Shown: piece after piece, positions 54,480 to 64,000 of the stretch | Numbering within the stretch: the stretch's first letter is position 1 | How the letters are laid out: every line of letters begins with the position of its first letter | Assembly (NCBI GenBank): GCA_003326195.1 | Contig: LXQE01000136.1 | Coordinates: 432,552 to 496,551, forward strand | Source of the DNA: Nostoc punctiforme NIES-2108 | Lineage (GTDB): Bacteria > Cyanobacteriota > Cyanobacteriia > Cyanobacteriales > Nostocaceae | Length of the DNA stretch: 64,000 nt | Direction: 5' to 3' | The notes under the pieces: generated by a model | Database searches by the model: none | Seen by the model: the letters and a program-made list of their open reading frames with translations, nothing else | Told to the model about the DNA's origin: nothing | Position numbers and translations under genes: made by a program

Positions 54480-55211
54480 TCACACTGACTTAAAATTCAC
54501 AATCCGAGCGAAACTCTCAGGTTCTAGACTTGCTCCTCCCACGAGGACACCATCAATTTCTGGTTGAGCCATAATCTCATCAATATTATTCGGCTTGACT
54601 GAACCGCCATATTGAATTGATACATTTGGATTAGTCAACTTGCTACGAATTAAGCCAATTATTCGATTAGCTTCCTCTACTTCACAAGTGTCACCAGTAC
54701 CAATGGCCCAAATCGGTTCATAGGCAATCACCAAATTATCCTGATCGATATCTACCAAGGCTTTGTCGAGTTGGAGAGCAATCAGTGATTCAGCTTCTCC
54801 CGCATCTCGTTGTTGTTTACTTTCGCCAACACAGAGAATTGGAGTCAAACCAAACCTTTGAGCAGTTCGGAGGCGCAGATTAACGGTGGCGTCCGTTTCC
54901 CCAAAGTATTGCCGTCGTTCGCTATGACCGACAATCACAAAGCGCACACCACTTTCTGTCAGCATCGGGCCAGAAATCTCACCCGTATAGGCTCCATATT
55001 CTTCCCAATGGATATTTTGTGCCCCCAGTTGGATGAGGCTACCGTGCAAGGTCTTGGACAAAACACTTAAATCAGTGAAAGGAGGACACAATATCACTTC
55101 TCGCCCTTCGGGGGTTTCCTCTAAGTGGGGCAGAAATCCTTGTAAAAACTCCTGGGTTTCTGACTGGGTTTTGAACATTTTCCAGTTGCCGGCAATAACG
55201 ATTTTCCGCAC
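54480..55211 (-). CDS. tpiA: Triosephosphate isomerase
   Basis: The enzyme interconverts dihydroxyacetone phosphate and glyceraldehyde-3-phosphate in glycolysis and the Calvin cycle. The catalytic Lys is in AGNWKMF, the His in VGHSERR and the Glu in [11 protein letters not shown]. The phosphate loop YGGSVKPNN and [10 protein letters not shown] are also present. GTG at 55211 ([12 protein letters not shown]) gives 243 residues, close to family length. A TTG at 55226 would add five residues. Confidence 0.93.
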   Translation of the reverse strand: MRKIVIAGNWKMFKTQSETQEFLQGFLPHLEETPEGREVILCPPFTDLSVLSKTLHGSLIQLGAQNIHWEEYGAYTGEISGPMLTESGVRFVIVGHSERRQYFGETDATVNLRLRTAQRFGLTPILCVGESKQQRDAGEAESLIALQLDKALVDIDQDNLVIAYEPIWAIGTGDTCEVEEANRIIGLIRSKLTNPNVSIQYGGSVKPNNIDEIMAQPEIDGVLVGGASLEPESFARIVNFKSV

Positions 55212-55537
55212 AGGTAATTTAGTCAAGATCCTAACGCGTTATATTTAGATGCATTTTTCAGTTTATGACTTTTTGTTAGCCATTGGTCATTAGTCATTGG
55301 TCATTGGGCACAAGAGGCGGAGGGGAAAAACTTACTGCAACTTATCCTCGGTCACTGAGCGTAGACGTACCACTTGCCTACGGCACGCTGCGCGAACGTG
55401 GAAGCAAGCTCACGCGCAGCGTCTCGTAGAGAAGTGCTACTCCGCTGCTCCCTAATCTCCACAAACCTCTGTTAAAAATAACTAGGATAAGAGACAGGGC
55501 TAATTTAAAAATCCCAAATTTCAAATCTCAAATTGAT
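55212..55537. other. Repeat-rich intergenic region before the GTPase gene
   Basis: It holds CATTGGTCATT filler near 55275-55308 and a GC-rich repeat at about 55355-55440 with perfect arms ACGCTGCGCG (55385-55394) and CGCGCAGCGT (55413-55422). No gene is supported. Confidence 0.6.
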
Positions 55538-57019
55538 ATGACCTCGACATTGCCCGTGCCTGAACCTCATCAAAGCGATTCCGCTAACACTGACGTAAAT
55601 TCTCTCAGCTGGGAGGAAGAACTGGATAGTGCTATTTTTAGTTTTGAAGACATTCAGACGGAACTGAACTATAAACAAGCACAAACAGCGTTGCGAAACT
55701 TAGTAGCTAATCTCGACCTTACTCCCCAGGAAAAAACCGGGTTAGAGAGGGAAATTGCTGATTTGGAAACCATGCTGGGAAAGTTAGACCGCATGGTAGT
55801 GCAGATTGCGACTTTTGGCATGGTGGGACGTGGGAAGTCTTCTCTACTCAATTCTTTGGTTGGGCAAACGGTATTTGAAACTGGGCCACTGCACGGTGTC
55901 ACCCGTACTGCTCAAACAGTTAATTGGAGTATTAGTGAGGAGATGATTGGGGAAACTGAACGTGCTTTGCGAGTAACTCTTCCTGGTGTAGGTCAATCTC
56001 AGGTGGAATTAATTGATACTCCTGGATTAGACGAAGTAGATGGTGCAACCCGCGCCGCTTTAGCTGAACAGATTGCCAAACAAGCAGATTTGATTCTGTT
56101 TGTGATATCTGGTGATATGACAAAGTTAGAATACGCCGCCCTTTCGCAGTTGCGAGAAGCAGGTAAACCGATCATTCTGGTATTTAACAAAGTAGATCAG
56201 TATCCAGAAGCAGACCGGATGGCAATTTATCACAAAATCCGGGATGAAAGGGTACGGGAATTACTCACACCTCTAGAAATTGTCATGGCTGCGGCATCGC
56301 CATTGGTGAAGACGGCGATTCGTCGCCCTGATGGTACGAGGGGCATACAGTTGCGTACAGGAAATGCCCAAGTCGAGGAACTGAAGCTGAAAATCTTGGA
56401 AATTCTGCATCGTGAGGGCAAAGCCTTGGTTGCCCTTAATACCATGCTTTATGCCGATATCGTAAATGAGCAGTTGATAGAACGAAAACTGATGATTCGG
56501 GAACAGAATGCTAATCAGTTGATTTGGAAGGCTGTGATGACTAAAGCATTAGCGATCGCACTCAATCCTGTAACTGTGGTAGATATTCTGAGTAGTGTGG
56601 TAATTGATATTGCTCTGATTTTGGGTTTATCTAAACTCTATGGCTTCTCTATGACCGAGGCTGGGGCTGTACAATTGCTACAAAAAATCGCCTTGAGTAT
56701 GGGCGGTATCGGTGCTAGTGAATTGTTAGCAAATTTAGGCTTGAGTGGATTAAAAACTTTACTTGGGATCTCTGCAACAGCTACGGGTGGCATTGCACTA
56801 GGCCCTTATATATCGGTAGCAATTACCCAAGGAGGAGTCGCTGGTGTTTCTTCTTACGGTATTGGACAAGTTACCAAAGTTTATTTAGCCAATGGCGCAA
56901 CTTGGGGGCCTGATGGACCGAAAGCAGTAATTAATCGGATTTTAGCAAACTTGGATGAGACTTCAATTCTTAACCGGATTAAAGATGAATTACTCCACAA
57001 AGTAAAACTGAAAAAGTGA
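55538..57019 (+). CDS. Era/dynamin-like GTPase with C-terminal DUF697 membrane domain
   Basis: The 493-residue protein has an N-terminal helical part, then a GTPase domain with P-loop GMVGRGKSS (near residue 95), G2 Thr in HGVTRTAQ, G3 DTPGLDEVD and G4 NKVDQ. Hydrophobic helices of the DUF697 type follow in the last 170 residues (VDILSSVVIDIALILGLSKLYG). Such proteins are thought to act at membranes, possibly in stress response or chloroplast-like membrane upkeep. The exact role is unknown. No partner gene is obvious. Confidence 0.85.
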   Translation: MTSTLPVPEPHQSDSANTDVNSLSWEEELDSAIFSFEDIQTELNYKQAQTALRNLVANLDLTPQEKTGLEREIADLETMLGKLDRMVVQIATFGMVGRGKSSLLNSLVGQTVFETGPLHGVTRTAQTVNWSISEEMIGETERALRVTLPGVGQSQVELIDTPGLDEVDGATRAALAEQIAKQADLILFVISGDMTKLEYAALSQLREAGKPIILVFNKVDQYPEADRMAIYHKIRDERVRELLTPLEIVMAAASPLVKTAIRRPDGTRGIQLRTGNAQVEELKLKILEILHREGKALVALNTMLYADIVNEQLIERKLMIREQNANQLIWKAVMTKALAIALNPVTVVDILSSVVIDIALILGLSKLYGFSMTEAGAVQLLQKIALSMGGIGASELLANLGLSGLKTLLGISATATGGIALGPYISVAITQGGVAGVSSYGIGQVTKVYLANGATWGPDGPKAVINRILANLDETSILNRIKDELLHKVKLKK

Positions 57020-57487
57020 TGCATCAATAAGCTTTGGTTAGCCATATTTATCCTTAAAGCTAGCTGATTCGTCAATAAAAGCTTTATGGTGCCATTCGTT
57101 TTACCATCAGACGAATCAATGATCCATAAATTATTGCGTCACTTAGCTTTGTGTACAACTCATAATCCTTACCCAAACGCTGAAATCGATTGCGGCATCT
57201 AATTTGTGAATGTACAGGTGCGCTACCAACTGTGCTATAAGCCCTTAGAGGAGGTTTTAAAAAGGTCTTTTGCTCTGATAATTAGCACAGCCAAGCATTT
57301 AAGTATATGGCGAAAACCTTAGTTTTTAGTTGCACTTACCGTACTCTAGAAGGCAAAAATTATACTTCTAGTACTTTGAAAACATCCTCTTAAAATAAAC
57401 TATATATAATTGCTTAGTTATTATTACTTTGTCAAGCTTTTTATAGGAGACTAAATTTTAAATATCTCCTCTGGTACTCAGCACTCT
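57020..57487. other. Intergenic region with a tRNA-like fragment
   Basis: About 468 bases without a gene. The minus strand at 57220-57244 reads as the 5' part of a tRNA (GGGCTTATAGCACAGTTGGT), but no matching anticodon arm or 3' half follows. The rest is AT-rich and stop-dense. Confidence 0.45.
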
Positions 57488-57679
57488 CTAGGATACTTGC
57501 AACAAATAGGTCATACAATGACCCATCAAAAAGTAGACTACTAACATGGCAGCAGCAGCAAGAGCAACCAAGGTACCAGCTAACATTAGAGAAAATTCTT
57601 TACTCTCGTAGGCTTTTTCCATTAAGTGCAGCGACCACGCTACCAGGGCTACATCAAAAAGTAAAATAGGAAGCAGCAT
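57488..57679 (-). CDS. Small two-helix membrane protein
   Basis: The 63-residue product has two hydrophobic stretches (LLPILLFDVALVAWSLHLM and LMLAGTLVALAAAAMLVVYF) joined by a charged loop (EKAYESKEF). It reads like a conserved small cyanobacterial membrane protein, but I recognise no named family. It lies upstream of and on the same strand as hisF. Confidence 0.62.
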   Translation of the reverse strand: MLLPILLFDVALVAWSLHLMEKAYESKEFSLMLAGTLVALAAAAMLVVYFLMGHCMTYLLQVS

Positions 57680-57778
57680 ATTTCTTAATATTTGTTAATA
57701 CTTGTAAAATAATATTAACACCCTTTTCAGGAAGTGTGTCTAACCTTAGATGGATGTCATTAAATGAGAAATGGTGGA

Positions 57779-58552
57779 TCAAGATAATGTTCTGACTGGC
57801 ACGTTGCGATCGCGCAAGTAACTTTTAATTTCTGCTACGCTTAATTGTCCGTAATGTAACAGTGATGCGAGTAATGCGGCTTCAGCTTTGCCTTCAGTTA
57901 GGGCAGTGTAGATATGTTCACAATTACCTGCACCACCAGAAGCAATAACTGGAATTTCTACAGCATCGGCAATTGCCCGTGTGATCTCAATGTCATACCC
58001 AGCTTGGGTTCCATCAGCATCCATACTTGTGACTAGCAGTTCTCCGGCCCCCCGTTTTTCAACTTCTTGTGCCCACAATAGGGCATCTAAGCCTGTATTT
58101 TCTCTGCCACCCCGCACATACACATCCCAACCTGGATTTTCCGGGTTATTTCTGCGTCTGGCATCAATAGCAACAACTATGCACTGATTACCAAAGCGAT
58201 CGCTAGCCCGATTAATCAAGTCTGGATCGCGCACCGCCGCAGAATTAATACTAACCTTATCTGCGCCGGCTCGTAACAAAGCTTTAACATTTTCTAAGGA
58301 TTGAATGCCACCACCTACAGTCAATGGAATAAAGACCTGTTCGGCAGTGCGGTACACCACATCTATAATTGTAGCTCGGTCTTCATGAGTAGCTGTAATA
58401 TCCAGAAATACTAACTCATCAGCACCGGCTTCGTTGTAAACCTTGGCCAGTTCTACCGGATCGCCTGCATCTTGGAGATTAACAAAGTTAACTCCTTTTA
58501 CAACCCGTCCCGCCTTCACATCTAAGCACGGTAAGATTCTTTTAGATAACAT
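57779..58552 (-). CDS. hisF: Imidazole glycerol phosphate synthase subunit HisF
   Basis: The 257-residue TIM-barrel cyclase of histidine synthesis. The two catalytic aspartates are seen in [15 protein letters not shown] (N-terminus) and [12 protein letters not shown] (middle). Other family marks are [25 protein letters not shown] and [12 protein letters not shown]. It works with HisH, which is not in the window. Confidence 0.94.
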   Translation of the reverse strand: MLSKRILPCLDVKAGRVVKGVNFVNLQDAGDPVELAKVYNEAGADELVFLDITATHEDRATIIDVVYRTAEQVFIPLTVGGGIQSLENVKALLRAGADKVSINSAAVRDPDLINRASDRFGNQCIVVAIDARRRNNPENPGWDVYVRGGRENTGLDALLWAQEVEKRGAGELLVTSMDADGTQAGYDIEITRAIADAVEIPVIASGGAGNCEHIYTALTEGKAEAALLASLLHYGQLSVAEIKSYLRDRNVPVRTLS

Positions 58553-58740
58553 AATAACTTTTGTACTTCTGGGTAATTGACCGGAATTTAAATTTTAAAT
58601 TGGCGCGGGTATTCTCAAACTAAAATTTTCATGGGTATTGAGTATGGGGCATTGGGCATTGGTTCTTCTTTCTCCCCCTGCCTCCACTGCCCCCCCTGTC
58701 TCCCCCACTTCCTAGTCCCTTAAAAATAGATAGCTGAATT

Positions 58741-59841
58741 ATGGCGATAATTTCATCGAAAAAACAGCCTCCAGAACCCAACGGAGAACCAAAACAGCGT
58801 CGAGAGTCGGCGAAAGCACCATCCACAGAAAATATTTTGAAGCCTGAAGCTGCTATTGATGAGCAAGAACAGCAAGAAGAAGGTATTCGACCACACCGAT
58901 TTGCTGATTACATCGGGCAAAAAGATTTAAAGGATGTGCTAGATATTGCCATCAAAGCAGCAAAGTCTCGTGGTGAGGTACTGGATCACTTGTTGCTATA
59001 TGGGCCGCCGGGATTGGGAAAAACCACGATGGCAATGATTTTAGCATCGGAAATGGGGGTAAATTACAAAATTACCAGTGCGCCAGCCCTAGAACGTCCA
59101 CGGGATATTGTCGGGCTACTGGTGAATATGAAACCAGGAGATATTTTATTTGTTGATGAAATTCATCGCCTCTCGCGGATGACAGAGGAAATTCTCTACC
59201 CAGCGATGGAAGATTATCGCTTAGATATTACTATTGGTAAGGGTTCCAGCGCTCGCATTAGAAGTTTGCCGCTGTCAAAGTTTACTCTAGTGGGAGCTAC
59301 AACGCGTGTGGGTGCTTTAACTTCACCACTGCGCGATCGCTTCGGTTTAATTCAAAAACTGCGATTTTACGAAGTTGATGAATTGACTCAAATTGTACTG
59401 CGAACCGCTCAATTACTCAAAACCCCTGTTACAGAAGATGGTGCCACAGAAATTGCTCGTCGTTCACGCGGAACGCCACGTATTGCGAATAGGCTACTTA
59501 AGCGGGTGCGTGATTATGCGGAAGTAAAAATATCTGGGGAGATTAATGAAAGCATCGCATCTGAAGCATTGCAACTATTCCAAGTAGATCCCTGCGGTTT
59601 AGATTGGACAGATCGCCAGATGCTGAGTGTAATCATTGAACAATTTAACGGCGGACCAGTGGGGTTAGAAACAATGGCAGCAGCGACAGGTGAAGATACT
59701 CAAACAATTGAAGAAGTATACGAACCTTACCTCATGCAGATTGGGTATTTAACTAGAACTCATCGTGGCAGAATGGCGACAAAGGCAGCATATAAGCATT
59801 TGGGATTTACGCCGCCTAATGAACAGTTGTCATTATTGTAA
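58741..59841 (+). CDS. ruvB: Holliday junction branch-migration ATPase RuvB
   Basis: The 366-residue AAA+ motor of recombination repair. Walker A is GPPGLGKTT, Walker [11 protein letters not shown], sensor and arginine-finger segment [18 protein letters not shown], and the winged-helix C-terminus follows ([23 protein letters not shown]). The N-terminus carries a polar extension of about 45 residues common in cyanobacteria. ATG 58741 follows a filler region. Confidence 0.94.
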   Translation: MAIISSKKQPPEPNGEPKQRRESAKAPSTENILKPEAAIDEQEQQEEGIRPHRFADYIGQKDLKDVLDIAIKAAKSRGEVLDHLLLYGPPGLGKTTMAMILASEMGVNYKITSAPALERPRDIVGLLVNMKPGDILFVDEIHRLSRMTEEILYPAMEDYRLDITIGKGSSARIRSLPLSKFTLVGATTRVGALTSPLRDRFGLIQKLRFYEVDELTQIVLRTAQLLKTPVTEDGATEIARRSRGTPRIANRLLKRVRDYAEVKISGEINESIASEALQLFQVDPCGLDWTDRQMLSVIIEQFNGGPVGLETMAAATGEDTQTIEEVYEPYLMQIGYLTRTHRGRMATKAAYKHLGFTPPNEQLSLL

Positions 59842-59843
59842 TT

Positions 59844-60008
59844 ATGGGCATGGGGCATTGGGCATTGGGCATTGATACTCGCCGACAAGTCTTTGAACTC
59901 CGTTAATGAGTCTTTAATACTCGCCGACGAGTCTTTGAACTCCGTTAATGAGTACTTTGACCTCCACTCCTCTGCCCCATACCCAATGCCCCATGCCCAA
60001 TGCCCCAT
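59844..60008. repeat. Inverted GGGCATTGGG repeats enclosing a two-copy tandem repeat
   Basis: GGGCATGGGGCATTGGGCAT-type arms (59844-59872 and about 59978-60008) are mutually inverted. Between them a unit of about 44 bp (ACTCGCCGAC, AGTCTTTGAACTCCGTTAAT, GAGT) occurs twice, near 59877 and 59921. The block lies between ruvB and a TPR gene and is non-coding. Confidence 0.7.
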
Positions 60009-60033
60009 CTTCAAGATAGACAGGTAAACCTAG

Positions 60034-60837
60034 ATGATTAAGTTGATTGGTATTTTTCTCAGTCTGTTAATTGTGTTTGGCTGGGGTACACCAGTTATGG
60101 CACAATCTCAGCCGCCCATTACTCAAGAACAGTTAAAACAAGGTGATGAGTGGGCAAATCAAGCGTTTATAGCGACGAATCAAGGTGACTTTGCGACGGC
60201 TGAAACTTACTGGACAAAAATTATTGAGCAATTTCCCACAAATGCAGGGGCCTGGAGTAACCGGGGAAATTCGCGGGTGAGTCAGAATAAGTTACCAGAG
60301 GCGCTGGCAGATTATAACAAAGCCATAGAACTAGCGCCAAATGTCACCGATCCATATTTAAATCGGGGGGCGGCGTTAGAAGGGATGGGAAAATGGGACG
60401 ATGCGATCGCAGATTATAATCATGTCTTAGAACTCGATCCTAACGATGCGATGGCATATAACAATCGCGGTAATGCCAAAACAGGTTTAGGAAAATGGGA
60501 AGATGCGATCGCAGACTACAAAAAATCTAATGAGATAGCCCCAAATTTTGCCTTTGCCCGTGCTAACTACGCTCTCGCTCTGTATGAAACTGGTCAAAAA
60601 GAGCAAGCAATCCGCGAGATGCGAAATATCGCCCGTAAATACTCCAAATTTGCTGATGTGCGTGCCGCCCTCACAGCTGCATATTGGGTAAATGGAGAAC
60701 AAGGTGAAGCCGAAAGTAACTGGGTAGCAGCTTATGGACTTGATAGCCGCTACAAAGATATTGACTGGGTAAAAAATATCCGGCGTTGGCCTCCCAGCCT
60801 AGTTACAGCTTTGGATAAGTTCTTAAAAATCCAGTAA
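60034..60837 (+). CDS. Exported TPR protein
   Basis: The 267-residue protein has a signal peptide (LIGIFLSLLIVFGWGTPVMAQ). Four to five TPR repeats follow, for example GAWSNRGNSRVSQNKLPEAL, PYLNRGAALEGMGKWDDAIA and MAYNNRGNAKTGLGKWEDAI. TPR arrays mediate protein contacts. It is probably periplasmic or lumenal. No operon partner is evident. Confidence 0.85.
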   Translation: MIKLIGIFLSLLIVFGWGTPVMAQSQPPITQEQLKQGDEWANQAFIATNQGDFATAETYWTKIIEQFPTNAGAWSNRGNSRVSQNKLPEALADYNKAIELAPNVTDPYLNRGAALEGMGKWDDAIADYNHVLELDPNDAMAYNNRGNAKTGLGKWEDAIADYKKSNEIAPNFAFARANYALALYETGQKEQAIREMRNIARKYSKFADVRAALTAAYWVNGEQGEAESNWVAAYGLDSRYKDIDWVKNIRRWPPSLVTALDKFLKIQ

Positions 60838-60863
60838 TAGCTGGATTCATCTAAAAATACAGA

Positions 60864-61667
60864 TTAATTAGATGAACTTACCAATTCTTGAATCTGCCTT
60901 GGGGTTAATTCTTGCACATTACGAAAAACTACAACTGCTCCTGCTGCTATTAGTGTCTCACCATAAGCATCACTACGCGGTGCTGTTTCCTGTACATGGG
61001 GCGGTAAAACCCCTACACCAATCCAAGGGCGAGAAGAATTTAAACTCCGCGCTTTCTCGACGGTATACATATCTGCTACCGTATCCCCCACATACACTAC
61101 AGCTAATTTTTGCTCAATTTCATTATCTAACTCACGAACTGTAGCAAAAAGTCCAGTGGGGTCTGGTTTACCTGGCGCATCTTCCATCGCAATCAACACC
61201 GGAGATTCCAAACCCAGGCGTTTTTCTAAGACATAGTTAGCGGAAGCACGAGTTGCACCGCTAAAAAATCCCCAAGCAATCCCTGCTTGGGTAAGTTGTT
61301 CTAAATAGCTAGGTTGTAATAATAAGGGTTCATTACAGATATACCCTGTAAAATTATTTGGGTCTGGCCCACGGTAGCGGGATTGAAAAAAAGCAACGAT
61401 CGCACCATAATCTAGTTGCAGTTGTTCGCGGCTCTGTTGTTGAGTTTCAAAGTAGCGATAAATTAATTCCTGCGATGCTTCCCAATCGTTATTCCACACG
61501 CCTTCAGACTTCAGTTGGTCAATATCTAGTGGGGTTGGCCGATATGCTTGGGTCGTAAAATATTCTACGGTATCTGCGATCGCACGGCGATAGGAACCGC
61601 TAACATCGCGCACAACGCCATCAATATCGAAAACAACGATCGCTTTTACAGAATTTGGTTGAGTCAT
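60864..61667 (-). CDS. HAD-superfamily hydrolase, TIGR01548-like
   Basis: The 267-residue product has the four HAD motifs: VFDIDGVVRD with the nucleophile Asp, FSGATRAS, KPDPTG with the Lys, and YVGDTVADM. The cap domain lies between motifs I and II. The family is found in cyanobacteria, and its phosphate substrate is not established. It ends convergently with the TPR gene. Confidence 0.83.
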   Translation of the reverse strand: MTQPNSVKAIVVFDIDGVVRDVSGSYRRAIADTVEYFTTQAYRPTPLDIDQLKSEGVWNNDWEASQELIYRYFETQQQSREQLQLDYGAIVAFFQSRYRGPDPNNFTGYICNEPLLLQPSYLEQLTQAGIAWGFFSGATRASANYVLEKRLGLESPVLIAMEDAPGKPDPTGLFATVRELDNEIEQKLAVVYVGDTVADMYTVEKARSLNSSRPWIGVGVLPPHVQETAPRSDAYGETLIAAGAVVVFRNVQELTPRQIQELVSSSN

Positions 61668-61707
61668 GGGGTAGGAAGCAAAAGAGTTTTAAATCATCAT
61701 AATGCGC

Positions 61708-62184
61708 TCATGACTCAGGTAAAAAATCGGGGTCGAGGGTTTGCTCTGGCGTGAAGGGAGATTGTTCGGGGAAGGCAGCTAGATGCAATTCAGTTTCATC
61801 AGCAGCCAAGAGTCTAGCATCGTTATAACACAGCCCAAAAACCTCAGAGAAATAGGGTTTGAGGCTAGGACTTTCTTCTAGAGCTTCTCTGAGGCGTTTG
61901 CGATGCTCACGAATTGTTGCTCGCCAACTACCAGAGCGCTTCTCGGCTTGATATTTATACTTCAAGAGGTGCATCAGCACCACTTCCAAATTGCTTCTCA
62001 GTGCTTTCTTTTCACTCCTGCCCATTGTTTCAATTTCATCAATCAAATTCTCCAAATCCAGTTCTGTGAGCCGACCTTGCTTGAGCAGTTCTGCTGTGGT
62101 TTGAATCCACAGGTAAAAATCTTGCTCATACAAATCTGAACCAGATGTTGTTTGAGATTGGGGCAGTTGAGCAGTCATAAGCAT
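61708..62184 (-). CDS. DUF29 family protein
   Basis: The 158-residue protein shows the DUF29 pattern: DLYEQDFYLWIQTTAELLKQ, LDLENLIDEIETMGRSEKKAL, LEVVLMHLLKYKYQ and RSGSWRATIREHRKRL. The function of DUF29 is unknown. It is abundant in cyanobacteria and sometimes linked to mobile DNA. The start may be ATG 62184 or 62178. Confidence 0.85.
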   Translation of the reverse strand: MLMTAQLPQSQTTSGSDLYEQDFYLWIQTTAELLKQGRLTELDLENLIDEIETMGRSEKKALRSNLEVVLMHLLKYKYQAEKRSGSWRATIREHRKRLREALEESPSLKPYFSEVFGLCYNDARLLAADETELHLAAFPEQSPFTPEQTLDPDFLPES

Positions 62185-62314
62185 CTTTGTTAGCGCCGAC
62201 TACACCTTATGCTAGCCCAATCCAATTACTGTTTGGTCATTTGATAGGGTATTGCGTTAAAATAAGCGATCGCTATCCTTGTTAAATAATGCCCGGAAAT
62301 TCCCGGAGGTGTGA

Positions 62315-62614
62315 TTGACCAAGTTTATTTTGAAAATTCTGTGGTTAGACGAGAACGTTGCTCTCGCAGTCGATCAAGTTGTAGGCAAAGGCACCAGTCC
62401 CTTGACTAAGTACTTTTTTTGGCCCAGAAATGACGCCTGGGAAGAGTTAAAAAAGGAATTAGAGTCCAAACATTGGATTACTGACGTGGATCGTGTTGAG
62501 TTGCTTAATAAAGCAACAGAAGTGATTAACTACTGGCAAGAGGAAGGCAGAAACCGTCCAATGGCAGAAGCTCAGTTGAAATTTCCAGAAGTTGCCTTTA
62601 CAGGTAGCGCTTGA
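62315..62614 (+). CDS. ycf65: Ribosomal protein PSRP-3 (Ycf65), TTG start
   Basis: The 99-residue protein ([60 protein letters not shown]) is the plastid-specific ribosomal protein 3 found in cyanobacteria and chloroplasts. It binds the 30S subunit. The start is TTG 62315, supported by GGAGG ending 5 nt upstream and by family length. No ATG lies near in frame. Confidence 0.9.
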   Translation: MTKFILKILWLDENVALAVDQVVGKGTSPLTKYFFWPRNDAWEELKKELESKHWITDVDRVELLNKATEVINYWQEEGRNRPMAEAQLKFPEVAFTGSA

Positions 62615-62624
62615 TATTACAAAA

Positions 62625-64000
62625 TTAGCTATTGTCCAGTTCTACAAGCTGCCACAGTTTGATAGTCTTGTCCCGGCTGCCGCTTGCAATTAATTGTATA
62701 ACTTTGCTCACAGCAACAGCAGATACTGAGTCTATATGACCAGAGAGAGTAACAATCTCTTCTGCTGTGCTTACCCTCCAAAGTTTAACTGTTTTGTCGC
62801 AACTTGCACTTAGGAGTGTTTCGCCATCGGCAGTAAAAGCCACAGCCACCACTGACCAAGAATGGCCTACAAGTGTGCAAATTAGCTGACCAGTGTTTAC
62901 CTCCCACAACTTAATAGTGTTATCATCACTACCCGTCGCCAAAATTTTCCCATCGGGACTAAAAGCGACTGTCAAAACCGCCCATGCATGACCCGAAAGG
63001 GTGCTTAACAAGCTATAGCATGGGCGGTTTTGAATTTCTCTCTGGGAACCTTCTATCTGCCACAAGCGAATTGTTCTGTCATAACTAGCGCTAGCTAAAA
63101 GCTGTCCTTGGGGACTAAATGCTACTGAATTTACCTGTAATTGGTGTCCAGTTATGGTGCAAATTTCTTTACCAGTATAGATATCCCAGAGTTTGATTGT
63201 CTTATCCCAGCTACCACTAGCGAGAATCTGCCCATCTGGACTGAAAGCAACTGATTTTACGGCGTGTGAGTGTCCCAAGAGAGTGCAGATTTCTTTTAAT
63301 GTCTCAACCTGCCACAATTTGATAGTTTTATCATCGCTAGCAGTGGCCAGAACTTGACCATCTGGACTGAAGGCAACTGATTTTATAGCTTGGGAATGTC
63401 CTGATAAGCTAGCTAAAACTTTTTTGGTATTTAAATCCCATAATTTGATGTTTTTGTCATCACTACCACTGGCTAAAGTGTGACTGTCTGGACTAATGGC
63501 AAGGGTATTCACGCCACTCAATGTCCCAGAATGCCCAGTTAAAGTATGCAAGCATCGCCAAGGAGGATTTGGTAATTTCAAATTTTGAGTTTTACATTCC
63601 ATACCCATTGCTTGCATAACTTGATCAGCCGATTGAAAGCGGTGGTTAATAGTCTTTTGCAGCAGCTTGTCGAGGATTTGCCCCAAGCGTAGACTCTTTG
63701 AGTCTTGTCGCCAGACATCGCTAACCTTAGTAGTAAGATATTGTTGCCAAACCCAGCAATCGTTAGCAATATCATATAAATCAAAGGGAGGAATCTGGGT
63801 AAGTAAGTAAATACAAGTTACACCCAAGCTATATAAATCACTAGCAAAAACTGCTTTTCCCTTTGCTTGTTCTGGTGCAGCGTATTCTGGACTGCCAATA
63901 CTGGTTTCAAATGTTAACCGATCAATTTCTGTGACGATTTTCGCAGTGGTAAAATCGACTATAACGAAATCTCCCTTCTTAGTAATTGGGGATCTACGGA
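62625..64000 (-). CDS. Serine/threonine kinase with WD40 repeats, N-terminus cut by window edge
   Basis: The minus frame is open to base 64000, so the kinase N-lobe lies outside. The visible part begins near the end of the catalytic loop. The activation segment reads GDFVIVDFTTAK, then IGSPEYAAPEQAKGKAVFAS and LYSLGVTCIYLLTQIPPFDL. The normal Asp-Phe-Gly is Asp-Phe-Thr here. About seven WD40 repeats follow (for example LASLSGHSQAIKSVAFSPDG, DDKTIKLWQ), forming a beta-propeller that probably binds partners. The internal start at 63827 is not real. Confidence 0.87.
   Translation of the reverse strand, partial: RRSPITKKGDFVIVDFTTAKIVTEIDRLTFETSIGSPEYAAPEQAKGKAVFASDLYSLGVTCIYLLTQIPPFDLYDIANDCWVWQQYLTTKVSDVWRQDSKSLRLGQILDKLLQKTINHRFQSADQVMQAMGMECKTQNLKLPNPPWRCLHTLTGHSGTLSGVNTLAISPDSHTLASGSDDKNIKLWDLNTKKVLASLSGHSQAIKSVAFSPDGQVLATASDDKTIKLWQVETLKEICTLLGHSHAVKSVAFSPDGQILASGSWDKTIKLWDIYTGKEICTITGHQLQVNSVAFSPQGQLLASASYDRTIRLWQIEGSQREIQNRPCYSLLSTLSGHAWAVLTVAFSPDGKILATGSDDNTIKLWEVNTGQLICTLVGHSWSVVAVAFTADGETLLSASCDKTVKLWRVSTAEEIVTLSGHIDSVSAVAVSKVIQLIASGSRDKTIKLWQLVELDNS

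Noticed and set aside
57180..57244. Functional tRNA gene on the minus strand
   Set aside because: The D-stem is imperfect, and no anticodon arm, T arm or acceptor 3' strand can be drawn.
59877..59960. Direct repeats that could suggest a CRISPR array
   Set aside because: There are only two copies, separated by a few bases rather than unique spacers of regular length, and no cas gene is near.

Overview
The window comes from a filamentous, probably Nostoc-like (Nostocales) cyanobacterium. It carries the photosystem II genes psbN and psbH and the cyanobacterial/plastid ribosomal protein PSRP-3. HIP1 palindromes (GCGATCGC) occur throughout. The intergenic fillers (GGGCATTGGG strings, short inverted-repeat elements, and a dispersed repeat that also sits inside coding frames) are typical of Nostoc genomes. 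Base composition is AT-rich and no rRNA or intact tRNA gene is present.

Region 1 (1-6510) is a sulfur-scavenging block: the end of ssuD, an SsuC-type permease, an SsuB-type ATPase, a GNAT acetyltransferase, two tandem D-2-hydroxyacid dehydrogenase paralogues and, convergently, an SfnB/DszC-like flavin oxidoreductase. A 2.25 kb non-coding stretch follows (6511-8764). It holds a short inverted-repeat element and a candidate structured RNA.

Region 2 (8765-34607) is the most interesting part. It begins with a peptide export unit: an ABC exporter with a cyclic-nucleotide-binding-like domain and a C39 protease, an HlyD adaptor, and a PpiC-type isomerase. Next come a double-glycine peptide with its own terminator and a TPR/GT41 (O-GlcNAc-transferase-like) protein. 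A Nif11-leader precursor with two PLYGVVVSP motifs is followed by a radical SAM/SPASM enzyme and a 56-residue protein. This arrangement fits a spliceotide (PlpA/PlpX/PlpY-like) RiPP locus in which tyramine would be cut out of X-Y-G sites. An RTX protein, two TPR-GT2 glycosyltransferases and an eight-gene NDP-sugar set follow (epimerases, C-methyltransferase, cytidylyltransferase, PIG-L deacetylase, RmlC, 2OG-Fe oxygenase, DUF4910 protein). The layout suggests that a secreted peptide or protein is modified, possibly glycosylated, and exported.

Region 3 (34608-48979) starts with two MITE-like elements and an orphan ribbon-helix-helix protein. It continues with a two-partner secretion pair (TpsB, TpsA), a decayed second TpsA, a TPR-CHAT protease-like protein, a DUF928 protein with internal repeats, a CHASE2 hybrid histidine kinase and a receiver-kinase overlapping it by 4 nt. 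It reads as a cell-surface or stress-sensing cassette.

Region 4 (49405-64000) is mostly housekeeping: psbN/psbH, tatA, pth, rpsU, an SPFH protein, folP, tpiA, a DUF697 GTPase, hisF, ruvB, a TPR lipoprotein-like protein, a HAD hydrolase, a DUF29 protein, PSRP-3 and a truncated Ser/Thr kinase-WD40 protein running off the right edge.
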